A DNA stretch of 35,721 nt from an uncultured Collinsella sp. (GTDB lineage Bacteria > Actinomycetota > Coriobacteriia > Coriobacteriales > Coriobacteriaceae), in assembly GCA_902488525.1 (NCBI GenBank), contig CABTWP010000017.1, forward strand, positions 1 to 35,721, written 5' to 3'. Position numbers and translations under genes: made by a program. Below, in pieces: positions 16,869 to 24,677 of this stretch. The first letter of the stretch is position 1, and the number at the start of each line of letters is the position of its first letter. The notes below the pieces were generated by a model. It did not search any database and had not been told where the DNA came from. It saw nothing but the letters and a program-made list of their open reading frames with translations.

Positions 16869-17405
16869 CTACCCTCTCCTCTTTTCACTCGATGCTTTAC
16901 TCACGCTATCGTCCGTCTCGTCCTTGCGCGGCAGGCGGCCGGCGACCGTCTCACGCAGAGCACACCATTTATCCGCCAGACAAACAATCCACGCCTCGCG
17001 ACACGTCGGCGGCACCGGCACCAGCGGAAACATATGCCGCACGATAATATTCCGCTCTCGCGGCGTCAGCTCAAAATCTTCCTCGGCACGCGCCAGGGCA
17101 AAAAACGGATGTCGAAATCCGTGCAGTCGATGGCTCGGGTCGGGGTCGTGCCAATCATAGAGAAAGTAGTCGTGCAGCAAGGCCCCGCGCAGCAGCGAGG
17201 CACGGTCGATCGAAATGCCAGCACGGCCCAATTGCTCGGCAAAGGACAGACTTGCCCGTGCCACCGAGGTCACATGTGCATAGACCGTCACGTCGCCATG
17301 CTGGATAAACTCGCGCGTCAGGTCCAAGCGGCCCGCCTGGGCGAGCTGGCGGGCGGCATCGTCGACCTCGTGCGCGATTTTCTCGGCACGAACGGCATCG
17401 GACAT
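16869..17405 (-). CDS. HD-domain phosphohydrolase-like protein
   Basis: This 178-residue cytoplasmic protein has an HD-type metal-dependent phosphohydrolase fold. A histidine (HVTSVAR) at about residue 44 is followed by GALLHDYFLYDWHD (the HD pair) at ~73-86. A His-Pro-Phe helix and the NIIVRHMFPL histidine lie near 115-125, and a late LADKWCALRE aspartate near 148. These are the ligands seen in small HD enzymes; the substrate is unknown. ATG 17405 is chosen for the GGAAGGAGG site just upstream. The longer reading frame to 17450 lacks a good site. It overlaps functionally with the following CmpB-like gene (3-bp gap), so the pair probably acts together at the membrane. Confidence 0.8.
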   Translation of the reverse strand: MSDAVRAEKIAHEVDDAARQLAQAGRLDLTREFIQHGDVTVYAHVTSVARASLSFAEQLGRAGISIDRASLLRGALLHDYFLYDWHDPDPSHRLHGFRHPFFALARAEEDFELTPRERNIIVRHMFPLVPVPPTCREAWIVCLADKWCALRETVAGRLPRKDETDDSVSKASSEKRRG

Positions 17406-17493
17406 GCTGCCTCCTTCCAGCGGCTCACGGCGGCAAGCCACGGCCTGCACGTATTGAAAAAATCATCATCGAATCTATCAGTATGGCATCGGA

Positions 17494-17505
17494 CAAAACG
17501 TTTTG
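17494..17505. promoter_or_regulatory. LacI-type operator-like palindrome between HD and DXS genes
   Basis: CAAAACGTTTTG is a perfect 12-bp dyad with the central CG typical of LacI/GalR-family operators. It sits in the 227-bp divergent region 17406-17632, 89 bp before the HD gene and 128 bp before the synthase start. No clear -35/-10 pair was identified for either direction. Confidence 0.35.
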
Positions 17506-17632
17506 CCCCACCAGTTGTCGAATTACCGCGCCGCCGTCACATATCAAACGCCAAAATGTGCGAGACTGTCTTGTGCAATTGTGTCGGCCGAGGGAGCGCC
17601 GGCGCTCGATTCGCATGGAGTAACCCACAACG

Positions 17633-19414
17633 ATGCTGCTTACGCAAACGACAACGCCCGAGGACGTCAAGGCTCTCGACCGCGCCGAGCTTCCGCTGCT
17701 CTGCGGCGAGATTCGCCACGCCATCCTCGAAAGCTCCGCCGCTGTCGGCGGACACGTTGCCCCCAACCTGGGCGTCGTTGAGCTTACGGTTGCGCTTCAT
17801 CGCGTGTTTAACTCCCCTATCGACAAGATTGTCTTTGACGTTTCGCACCAGACCTACGCCCACAAGGCGCTGACCGGGCGCGCGTATACCTATATCGACC
17901 CGGAACGTTTTGGCGAGGCTTCTGGCTTTGCCAATCCCGACGAGTCCGAGCACGACCTGTTCGCCATGGGCCACACCTCCACGTCGGTGAGCCTGGGCTG
18001 CGGCTTGGCACACGCCCGCGATCTGGCGGGCGACAGCTACAACGTCATCACCATCATTGGCGACGGCTCGCTTTCGGGCGGCTTGGCGTTTGAGGGCTTC
18101 AACAATGCCGCCGAACTCGACAGCAACCTGATCATCATCGTCAACGATAACGACCAGTCCATCGCCGAGAACCACGGTGGCCTCTATCGCAATCTGGCCG
18201 AGCTGCGCACCAGCAACGGCACCTGTGAGCGCAACGTTTTCCGCGCGATGGGACTCGACTACCGTTATTTGGACGCCGGCAACGACGTGTTGGCCCTGGT
18301 CGACGCGCTGCAGGAACTGCGCAATATCGATCATCCCATCGTGCTGCACGTCTCCACCGCCAAGGGCAAGGGCTTTGAGCCGGCCCAGAGCGACCCCGAA
18401 CGCTGGCACCACGTGGGTCCGTTTGACATGGCGACTGGGCGCAAGCTTTGCCCGGGCCATCCGAGCGAGCCCGCGCCGCGCACCTATGCTGACATTACGG
18501 GCGAGGCGCTCAGCGCCGCCATCGAGCGCGATCCACAGGTCGTTGGCATCACGGCCGCCACGCCCTACATCATGGGCTTTACACCCGAGCTTCGCGCTGC
18601 CGCCGGCAAACAGTTCGTCGATGTGGGCATTGCCGAGGAGCACGCCGTGACCTTTGCCACCGCGCTTGCGCGCTCGGGCGCCAAGCCAGTCTTTGGTGTG
18701 TACGGTACGTTTTTGCAGCGCGCCTACGACGAGCTGTGGCACGACCTGTGCCTCAACGACGCCCCCGCAACCATTTTGGTGTTTGGTGCGTCAATCTTTG
18801 GCACCACGTCCGAGACGCATCTTTCGTTCTTTGATATTTCCATGCTGGGCGGTCTTCCCAACATGCACTACTTGGCGCCGGCCTGCATGGAGGAATATCT
18901 GTCCATGCTGAGCTGGTCGCTCGACCACCGCGAGCATCCCGTGGCAATCCGCGTACCGGGCATCGGCCTGGTAAGCCGCCCCGACCTTGCGCCCGCCGAA
19001 GACACCGACTACAGCGCCGTTCGCTACAACGTGGTGCGTCAGGGCCGCGACGTTGCCGTGCTCGCGCTTGGCGATTTCTTTGAGCTGGGTGAGCGCGTGG
19101 CAAACCGTCTGACTGCCGAGTACGGCATCGAGGCCACGCTCGTCAACCCGCGCTTTGCAACCGAGCTCGACCGCGAGTTCCTCGACAGTCTTGCCGCCGA
19201 GCATCGCGTTGTCGTCACCCTCGAGGACGGCATCTTGGACGGCGGCTGGGGCGAGCGCGTGGCATGCTATCTGGCATGCACGCCGTTGCGCACGCGCACC
19301 TTCGGCATCGCCAAGGGCTTCCCCGACCGCTACGACCCCAACGAGCTGCTCGCTCAGAACGGCATGACGGTCGAGAACATGGCCGCCGAAGCCGTAAGGC
19401 TACTCAACGAGTAA
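17633..19414 (+). CDS. dxs: 1-deoxy-D-xylulose-5-phosphate synthase (DXS-type transketolase)
   Basis: This 593-residue thiamine-diphosphate enzyme is predicted to condense pyruvate and glyceraldehyde 3-phosphate to DXP, the entry step of the MEP isoprenoid pathway. GGHVAPNLGVVELTVALH (~39-56) carries the active-site His. Then come KIVFDVSHQTYAHKALTGR (~64-82) and the ThDP motif GDGSLSGG ending in NDN (~143-172). HHVGPFD (~262) is the second His region. The transketolase pyrimidine-binding domain begins with FVDVGIAEEHAVTFA (~325-339). The C-terminal domain carries HRVVVTLEDG. It is about 30 residues shorter than typical DXS and has HTSTS where most have HSSTS, so a DXS-like paralogue is possible. 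The ATG at 17633 has GGAG 10-13 bp upstream. It is followed at once by a terminator. Confidence 0.8.
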   Translation: MLLTQTTTPEDVKALDRAELPLLCGEIRHAILESSAAVGGHVAPNLGVVELTVALHRVFNSPIDKIVFDVSHQTYAHKALTGRAYTYIDPERFGEASGFANPDESEHDLFAMGHTSTSVSLGCGLAHARDLAGDSYNVITIIGDGSLSGGLAFEGFNNAAELDSNLIIIVNDNDQSIAENHGGLYRNLAELRTSNGTCERNVFRAMGLDYRYLDAGNDVLALVDALQELRNIDHPIVLHVSTAKGKGFEPAQSDPERWHHVGPFDMATGRKLCPGHPSEPAPRTYADITGEALSAAIERDPQVVGITAATPYIMGFTPELRAAAGKQFVDVGIAEEHAVTFATALARSGAKPVFGVYGTFLQRAYDELWHDLCLNDAPATILVFGASIFGTTSETHLSFFDISMLGGLPNMHYLAPACMEEYLSMLSWSLDHREHPVAIRVPGIGLVSRPDLAPAEDTDYSAVRYNVVRQGRDVAVLALGDFFELGERVANRLTAEYGIEATLVNPRFATELDREFLDSLAAEHRVVVTLEDGILDGGWGERVACYLACTPLRTRTFGIAKGFPDRYDPNELLAQNGMTVENMAAEAVRLLNE

Positions 19415-19453
19415 AAAACCTCCGCAAGGAAAGCATCCCTGCGGAGGTTTTTG
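19414..19453 (+). terminator. Terminator of the DXS gene
   Basis: AAAACCTCCGCA (19415-19426) pairs with TGCGGAGGTTTT (19440-19451) around a 13-nt loop, with a T-run continuing after. It begins at the stop codon itself. Confidence 0.9.
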
Positions 19454-19469
19454 TTTTCGCGACGCGATT

Positions 19470-19690
19470 ATCTCAATCTGTAACATCCAAGGCCCGAATT
19501 CCCGTCTAACTGTTACAGATCTAGACAAGACGTCTTAGTCCCTGACCTTTGTCTCAATCTGTAACAGATAGAGACCTTTTAGCCATCCAGATGTTACAGA
19601 TCGAGACATTCGAATTCCCCTGAAGTGAAAATCTCGATCTGTAACAGGTAGAACCCATTTCCTCGTCTAACTGTTACAGATTGAGACAAA
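19470..19690. repeat. Array of three palindromic units, 80-81 bp period
   Basis: The core TCTGTAACA occurs forward at 19477, 19558 and 19638, and inverted at 19511, 19592 and 19672. Spacing is 81 and 80 bp in both series, with 34 bp between members of each pair. Each pair can form a stem of about 15-16 bp (GTCTCRATCTGTAACA with its complement) around an 18-25 nt loop. Stems are conserved while loops and linkers differ. No reading frame runs through. The array fills most of the 456-bp gene-free stretch between the DXS terminator and the ABC promoter. Confidence 0.85.
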
Positions 19691-19723
19691 GCAGCGAGAC
19701 AGGCCACCACATCTGCAAGAACC

Positions 19724-19751
19724 ACCACAAAGGTGCCTGTCCCTTTTTGGT
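19724..19751. repeat. Diverged GGGACAG-core hairpin
   Basis: ACCACAAA (19724-19731) pairs with TTTTTGGT (19744-19751) with one mismatch, around GGTGCCTGTCCC. The CCTGTCCCTTTTTGG half is the same as in the elements at 29586 and 35687. This looks like a decayed copy. Confidence 0.45.
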
Positions 19752-19797
19752 AGGAAGAATAACCCATAAGGCAAGTATGTTTCTGAGTTATTTCGTG

Positions 19798-19827
19798 TTG
19801 ACCCATTTGAGCGGGATAGGGTATAAC
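19798..19827 (+). promoter_or_regulatory. Promoter of the amino-acid ABC operon
   Basis: TTGACC (19798-19803) and TATAAC (19822-19827) are separated by 18 bp, 43 bp before the first start codon. Both boxes match the housekeeping consensus at five of six positions. Confidence 0.75.
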
Positions 19828-19870
19828 TCTACTCAACCGCTAGGGATTTTATTGAGAAAGGTGTTCTACC

Positions 19871-20866
19871 ATGAGCAAGAACCTCTCCCAGCAGGTCGTT
19901 CTCGACCGCCGCGGCTTCGTTGCCGCCACCTTCGCAACCGTCGCCGGCCTTGGTCTTGCCGGCTGCTCCGACACCAGCGCCGAGGCCGACAAAGGTTCCG
20001 CCGCCGACTCCTCCAAGAGCTCCGAAGATACCGAGGCTTCCACCACGCTCGACGCCAAGGCGTTCGACAAGCTCGTCGACAACGGCCCCAAGGCCGATGA
20101 CGACGCCATCGCCGCCAGCACCTGGGCCACGGCCGTCAAGGACGCCGGCGTCTTTAAGATCGGTGGCGTTCAGACTTCCACGCTCTTCTCCCTCCTCAAC
20201 GAGAAAGACGGTCAGACCCGTGGCTTCGATGCCGGTATCGCGCAGCTCCTGTCCAACTACATCCTGGGCGAGAACAAGGTCGAGATCACCCAGGTGACCT
20301 CCGACACCCGTGAGTCTGTCCTGCAGAATGGCCAGGTCGACGCTGTCTTTGCCACCTACACCATCACTGACGAGCGCAAGAAGCTCGTCTCCTTTGCCGG
20401 TCCCTACTACTACACCCAGCAGGCTATCCTGGTGCTCGCCGATAACGACGACATCAAGAGCGTCGACAACCTGACCGACAAGAACGTCGCCGTCCAGTCT
20501 GGCTCCAACGGCCCCGCCATCCTGGAGGAGTTCGCTCCCAAGGCCAGCCAGCAGGAGTTCAAGACCGACGAGGAGGCCCGCCAGGCACTCCAGCAGGGCC
20601 GCGTTGACGCCTATGTCATCGATAACAACATGCAGCAGAGCGCCCTGGTCCGCGAGCCCGGTAAGTACAAGATCGCCGGCAAGCCCTTCGGCAGCAAGGA
20701 GCCCTATGGCATCGGTCTGCCGCTCGATTCCGACGGCGTCGCCTTTGTCAACGACTTCCTTAAGAAGATCGAGGACGACGGCACCTGGACTGAGCTGTGG
20801 CAGGTCTGCATCGGTGACCGTACGGGCGACACCAATGTTCCCGAGCTGCCCGAGATCGGCGCCTAG
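19871..20866 (+). CDS. Amino-acid ABC transporter substrate-binding lipoprotein
   Basis: This 331-residue extracellular binding protein of family 3 (SBP_bac_3) should capture polar amino acids such as glutamate or glutamine. The signal has DRRGFVAATF then a hydrophobic stretch and the lipobox LAGC with the acylated Cys at 32, so it looks like a twin-arginine lipoprotein signal. A Ser/Glu/Lys linker follows to about 60. The binding domain runs ~90-320. It has GFDAGIAQLL (~119-128), the ligand region RESVLQNGQVDAVFATYTIT followed by DERKK (~150-175), and GRVDAYVIDNN (~244-254). The ATG at 19871 has AAAGGTG upstream. It heads the operon, behind a good promoter. A hairpin at 20955 separates it from the permeases, which usually gives excess binding protein. 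Confidence 0.9.
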   Translation: MSKNLSQQVVLDRRGFVAATFATVAGLGLAGCSDTSAEADKGSAADSSKSSEDTEASTTLDAKAFDKLVDNGPKADDDAIAASTWATAVKDAGVFKIGGVQTSTLFSLLNEKDGQTRGFDAGIAQLLSNYILGENKVEITQVTSDTRESVLQNGQVDAVFATYTITDERKKLVSFAGPYYYTQQAILVLADNDDIKSVDNLTDKNVAVQSGSNGPAILEEFAPKASQQEFKTDEEARQALQQGRVDAYVIDNNMQQSALVREPGKYKIAGKPFGSKEPYGIGLPLDSDGVAFVNDFLKKIEDDGTWTELWQVCIGDRTGDTNVPELPEIGA

Positions 20867-20954
20867 GCAGCGAGCCTGGTAACGGCCGCAACGAAACCAT
20901 ACGGAAACGCATGATGCGCTTTATTGCGCTAAACTGTTTCCTCACTGAGTTGTC

Positions 20955-20985
20955 GGGGCTTCCGTACACACGGGAGCCCCTTTCC
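20955..20985 (+). terminator. Intra-operon hairpin/partial terminator
   Basis: GGGGCTTCC (20955-20963) pairs with GGGAGCCCC (20972-20980) with one wobble, followed by TTTCCTT. It lies between the binding-protein gene and the first permease. It probably lowers read-through into the permease genes or protects the 3' end of the upstream message. Confidence 0.6.
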
Positions 20986-21004
20986 TTATCGGCAGGAGGT
21001 CCGC

Positions 21005-21664
21005 ATGAGTCTCTCCGAACTCTGGTCGCTCTATGGCCAGAACTATATCGACGCGCTGCTAGCGACCTGGGGCATGACGCTTGAGTCGTTTGCCATCGCC
21101 ATGGTGCTGGCCGTCGCCGTCACCGTGATGCGCGTGTCGCCGCTCAAGCCGCTGCGCGTCTTTGGCGACCTGTATGTCCAGGTCTTCCGTAACATCCCCG
21201 GCATCGCGCTGCTCATCATCGTCGTCTACGCACTGCCGCCGCTCAAGGTCGTCCTGCCCTACCGCGCCTGCGTTATCGTCGCCACGGTCCTCTTGGGCTC
21301 GGCCTTTGGCTCCGAGAACTTTATGAGCGGCATCAACACCGTCGGCGTCGGTCAGGTCGAAGCCGCACGTTCGCTCGGCATGAGTTTCAGCCGTATCCTC
21401 GCCAAGATCGTGATTCCGCAGGCACTGCGCTCAAGCGTGCTGCCCATGACCAACCTCTTTATCGCCGTCATGCTCACCACCGCGCTCGGCAGTCAGGTGC
21501 CGCTTAAACCGCAGGAGCTCACCGGCGTGGTGAGCTACATTAACACGCGCTCGCTCGGCGGCGTCGCCGCGTTCTTTATCTCGGCGCTCGGCTACCTGGG
21601 CACGGCCTTTGTGGTGAGCCACATTGGCAACTACATCGATAAGAAGGTGAGGATCCTCCGATGA
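21005..21664 (+). CDS. Amino-acid ABC transporter permease, first subunit
   Basis: This 219-residue inner-membrane subunit belongs to the polar amino-acid (HisM/GlnP/GluC) permease family. It has about five helices; the first is TWGMTLESFAIAMVLAVAVT at ~22-41. The QVFRNIPGIALLIIVVYALP block follows at ~60-79. The EAA loop, which docks on the ATPase, reads EAARSLGMSFSRILAKIVIP at ~120-139, followed by QALRSSVLPMTNLF. Start ATG 21005 is preceded by GGCAGGAGG. Its stop overlaps the start of the second permease by ATGA, so the two are translationally coupled and should form a heterodimeric channel. Confidence 0.92.
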   Translation: MSLSELWSLYGQNYIDALLATWGMTLESFAIAMVLAVAVTVMRVSPLKPLRVFGDLYVQVFRNIPGIALLIIVVYALPPLKVVLPYRACVIVATVLLGSAFGSENFMSGINTVGVGQVEAARSLGMSFSRILAKIVIPQALRSSVLPMTNLFIAVMLTTALGSQVPLKPQELTGVVSYINTRSLGGVAAFFISALGYLGTAFVVSHIGNYIDKKVRILR

Positions 21665-22494
21665 GCAAGCATTCCTCCCCTGCACTTACCATGCGCGATG
21701 CGCTCTACGAGGCTCCCGGCCCCAAGATGCGCGCCAAGATTCGCATCGGCACCGCCATCTCGCTCGTTGCCGTCGCCGTGCTCGTCGCCTTGGTACTGCA
21801 GCGCTTTTATATGACCGGCCAGTTTTCGGTCCACTATTGGTATTTCTTTACGCACCTCACCACCTGGAAGTTCCTGCTTGCCGGCTTTGAGGGCACCGTT
21901 AAAGTCGCACTCACTGCCGGCGTCATTGCGCTGGTACTGGGCTTAGCCCTTATGCTCGGCCGCACCAGCGGCATCAAGCCACTACAGCTGGTCTGCCGCG
22001 TGCTCACCGATTTCTTCCGCGGTGTGCCGAGTCTGCTGTTCATCTACTTCTTCTTTTTGGTGCTGCCCCAGTACAAGATCGCGCTGCCGTCGTTTTGGAT
22101 GCTCACGTTGCCTGTCGCGCTCGCTGCGGCCGGCGTGCTGGCCGAGATTTTCCGCGCCGGCGTCAATGCCGTGCCGCGCGGTCAGGTCGAGGCAGCCCAG
22201 GCGCTCGGTCTCTCCAAGGCCAAAATCACCTTTAAAATCGTGTTGCCGCAGGCTATTCGGTTTATCATTCCGTCGTTGATTTCGCAGCTCGTGGTCGTAG
22301 TCAAAGACACCACCGTCGCCTACGTGGTGAGCTATCCCGACCTGATGCAAAATGCCCGCGTGCTCATTACCAACTACGACGCCCTCGTGTCGGTCTACCT
22401 GGTGATCGCGGTCATCTACATCCTCATCAACGTCGCAATCAACAAGGCCGCTGTCTATGTTTCGCACAAGACCGGCGCGACCATCATCCGCTAA
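21661..22494 (+). CDS. Amino-acid ABC transporter permease, second subunit
   Basis: This 277-residue partner permease of the same family has an N-terminal cytoplasmic stretch of ~35 residues with basic residues. A first helix lies at about 36-55, and the permease domain follows. FEGTVKVALTAGVIALVLGL starts that domain at ~76-95. FFRGVPSLLFIYFFFLVLPQ is at ~118-137. The EAA loop reads EAAQALGLSKAKITFKIVLP at ~177-196, followed by QAIRFIIPSL. It resembles GluD-type subunits, which are longer than GluC types. ATG 21661 overlaps the preceding TGA. The ATPase gene follows 36 bp later with its own ribosome site. Confidence 0.92.
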   Translation: MSKHSSPALTMRDALYEAPGPKMRAKIRIGTAISLVAVAVLVALVLQRFYMTGQFSVHYWYFFTHLTTWKFLLAGFEGTVKVALTAGVIALVLGLALMLGRTSGIKPLQLVCRVLTDFFRGVPSLLFIYFFFLVLPQYKIALPSFWMLTLPVALAAAGVLAEIFRAGVNAVPRGQVEAAQALGLSKAKITFKIVLPQAIRFIIPSLISQLVVVVKDTTVAYVVSYPDLMQNARVLITNYDALVSVYLVIAVIYILINVAINKAAVYVSHKTGATIIR

Positions 22495-22530
22495 CGCTTT
22501 ACCATTTCGAGTCATAAGGAGCCGAGCACC

Positions 22531-23295
<765 letters not shown>

Positions 23296-23306
23296 CCCAA
23301 TTGCCA

Positions 23307-23340
23307 CGCGGGCAAATTCATCAGTAACGTTTGCCCCGCG
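23307..23340 (+). terminator. Weak intergenic hairpin between ATPase and amidotransferase genes
   Basis: CGCGGGCAAA (23307-23316) pairs with TTTGCCCCGCG (23330-23340) with a one-base bulge. No T-run follows, so it is more likely an attenuating or protecting hairpin than a full terminator. Confidence 0.4.
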
Positions 23341-23382
23341 CCACCCCTGTGCCATGTCCACCCGGATTCGAAAGCCGCAACC

Positions 23383-24192
23383 ATGATCGGAACCCGCACC
23401 TCATCGTCCTACACCCCGCATGTCGACGTCGACCCCGCCGACCGCCCACTCATCCTCGTCGCACCGCGTTGGGAAGAGGCAAAGCCGTTTTTGAGCGAGA
23501 CGCTCTCCCCCAACGAGGAAATCGCAAGTGTCTTTGTCGATGCCATTCTTGCCGCCGGCGGCCTGCCGCTGCAGATGTCCATCACCGAGGACATTGAGGT
23601 TATCCGTCATTACGTCGATATCGCCGACGGCATCGCTATTCCCGGCGGCCCGGACGTCAACCCCAAGCGCTGGGGCGACGAGCGCCCCTACGACCCCACG
23701 CTGTGCTGCGAGATTCGCGACCGTTTTGAGTTTAAGCTGGTTAACGAGGTGCTTCGCGCCAAGAAGCCGCTCTTTACCACCTGCCGAGGCACGCAGCTGC
23801 TCAATGTCGCCACCGGCGGCACCCTGTGCATGGACGTGCCGAGCCTGGGTGCGCGCGAGGGCCGCACGCAGTGGCGCCATACCCACGTGCTCAACGATCC
23901 CGTGCACCCCGTCGAGGTCGTGCCGGGCTCGCTGCTGGAGCGCGCGGTTGGCGGTCACAGGCTGATCCAGACCAACTCGGCACATCACTGCTGCGTCGAC
24001 CGTCTGGGTAAAAGCACGCGCTTGGTCGCCAAGGCAACCGACGGCGTTCCCGAGTGCATCGAGGTCGAAGGCCAGCCATTCTGCCTGGGCGTGCAATGGC
24101 ACCCTGAGTACACGTGGAAGACGCTCGAGACCGACTTTAACCTCTGGAAGTCGTTTGTCGAGGCAGCGGCCAAGGTTAAACAGGCCCGCTAG
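23383..24192 (+). CDS. Gamma-glutamyl-gamma-aminobutyrate hydrolase-type class I glutamine amidotransferase
   Basis: This 269-residue protein is of the peptidase C26/PuuD family, which cleaves gamma-glutamyl amides such as gamma-Glu-GABA. PGGPDVNPKRWGDE lies at about 88-101. The nucleophile elbow is FTTCRGTQLLN with Cys at ~131. NSAHHCCVD is near ~198 and the catalytic His-Glu pair is in GVQWHPEY (~230-237). Start ATG 23383 has only a weak upstream site; no better in-frame start is available, so coupling to the ABC operon 87 bp upstream is plausible. The neighbourhood suggests that imported glutamate- or glutamine-type compounds, perhaps gamma-glutamyl conjugates, are processed here. That is inference. 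A bidirectional terminator follows. Confidence 0.87.
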   Translation: MIGTRTSSSYTPHVDVDPADRPLILVAPRWEEAKPFLSETLSPNEEIASVFVDAILAAGGLPLQMSITEDIEVIRHYVDIADGIAIPGGPDVNPKRWGDERPYDPTLCCEIRDRFEFKLVNEVLRAKKPLFTTCRGTQLLNVATGGTLCMDVPSLGAREGRTQWRHTHVLNDPVHPVEVVPGSLLERAVGGHRLIQTNSAHHCCVDRLGKSTRLVAKATDGVPECIEVEGQPFCLGVQWHPEYTWKTLETDFNLWKSFVEAAAKVKQAR

Positions 24193-24213
24193 CCCGCGAA
24201 CCACAAAACAGAT

Positions 24214-24256
24214 AAGGGCGCCCCGCCGGCCACATGGTCCGGCGGGGCGCCCTTTC
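24214..24256. terminator. Bidirectional terminator between amidotransferase and Hpt genes
   Basis: A perfect 16-bp GC-rich stem (24214-24229 with 24239-24254) has TT then C on the plus strand and TT-A-T on the minus strand. It sits between convergent genes and probably serves both. Confidence 0.8.
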
Positions 24257-24297
24257 ACCTATATGTGGCCGGCAAGCAGCCCAAGGCTCGCAAGCTC

Positions 24298-24654
24298 TTA
24301 TTCAGCCGCCTCGCGCAAGGCCGACAACGTGGCCGCATATTGCTGCTGCAGCGCATGCATTCCCTCGCGAGCGCCGTCAACGGTATCGGCGCCGCGCAGC
24401 GCCTCGGTCACCACGACCGCCGGCTCGTACAGATTATCGAATCCCAGGTTCTGGCTCACGCCCTTGAGCGTGTGCGCTGCCATAAACGCACCTTCGGCGT
24501 CTCCCGCCGCCATGGCGGCCTCCAGCTTGTCCATGCTCTCGTCATCCAAAAACTTGAGGGCAAAGCGGGCAAGCATTTCCTCGCCCATCAGCCGAGCGCA
24601 TGCGTCATCATAATTGGCGCCGATCTTCTCATACGCCTCACGCATGGAAATCAT
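24298..24654 (-). CDS. Hpt (histidine phosphotransfer) domain protein
   Basis: This 118-residue four-helix-bundle phosphorelay protein has the phosphorylated His in AAHTLKGVSQNLG at about residue 61, the canonical Hpt signature. The sequence is otherwise helical and Ala/Glu-rich. Such free-standing Hpt proteins pass a phosphate between receiver domains or from a hybrid kinase. It lies 23 bp downstream of a gene whose product contains a receiver domain, so the two probably form an operon and exchange phosphate. ATG 24654 is used because AAGGAG lies 9 bp upstream; an ATG 9 bp downstream is the alternative. No histidine kinase is encoded in the window. Confidence 0.88.
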   Translation of the reverse strand: MISMREAYEKIGANYDDACARLMGEEMLARFALKFLDDESMDKLEAAMAAGDAEGAFMAAHTLKGVSQNLGFDNLYEPAVVVTEALRGADTVDGAREGMHALQQQYAATLSALREAAE

Positions 24655-24677
24655 GGATTAAAACTCCTTTGGTCAAA

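Noticed and set aside
17537..18742. 401-codon open frame antisense to the DXS gene
   Set aside because: Shadow of the synthase; no independent start signal.
19470..19690. CRISPR array
   Set aside because: Repeats alternate in orientation, are only ~15 bp, and spacers are not uniform units between direct repeats. No cas gene is present.
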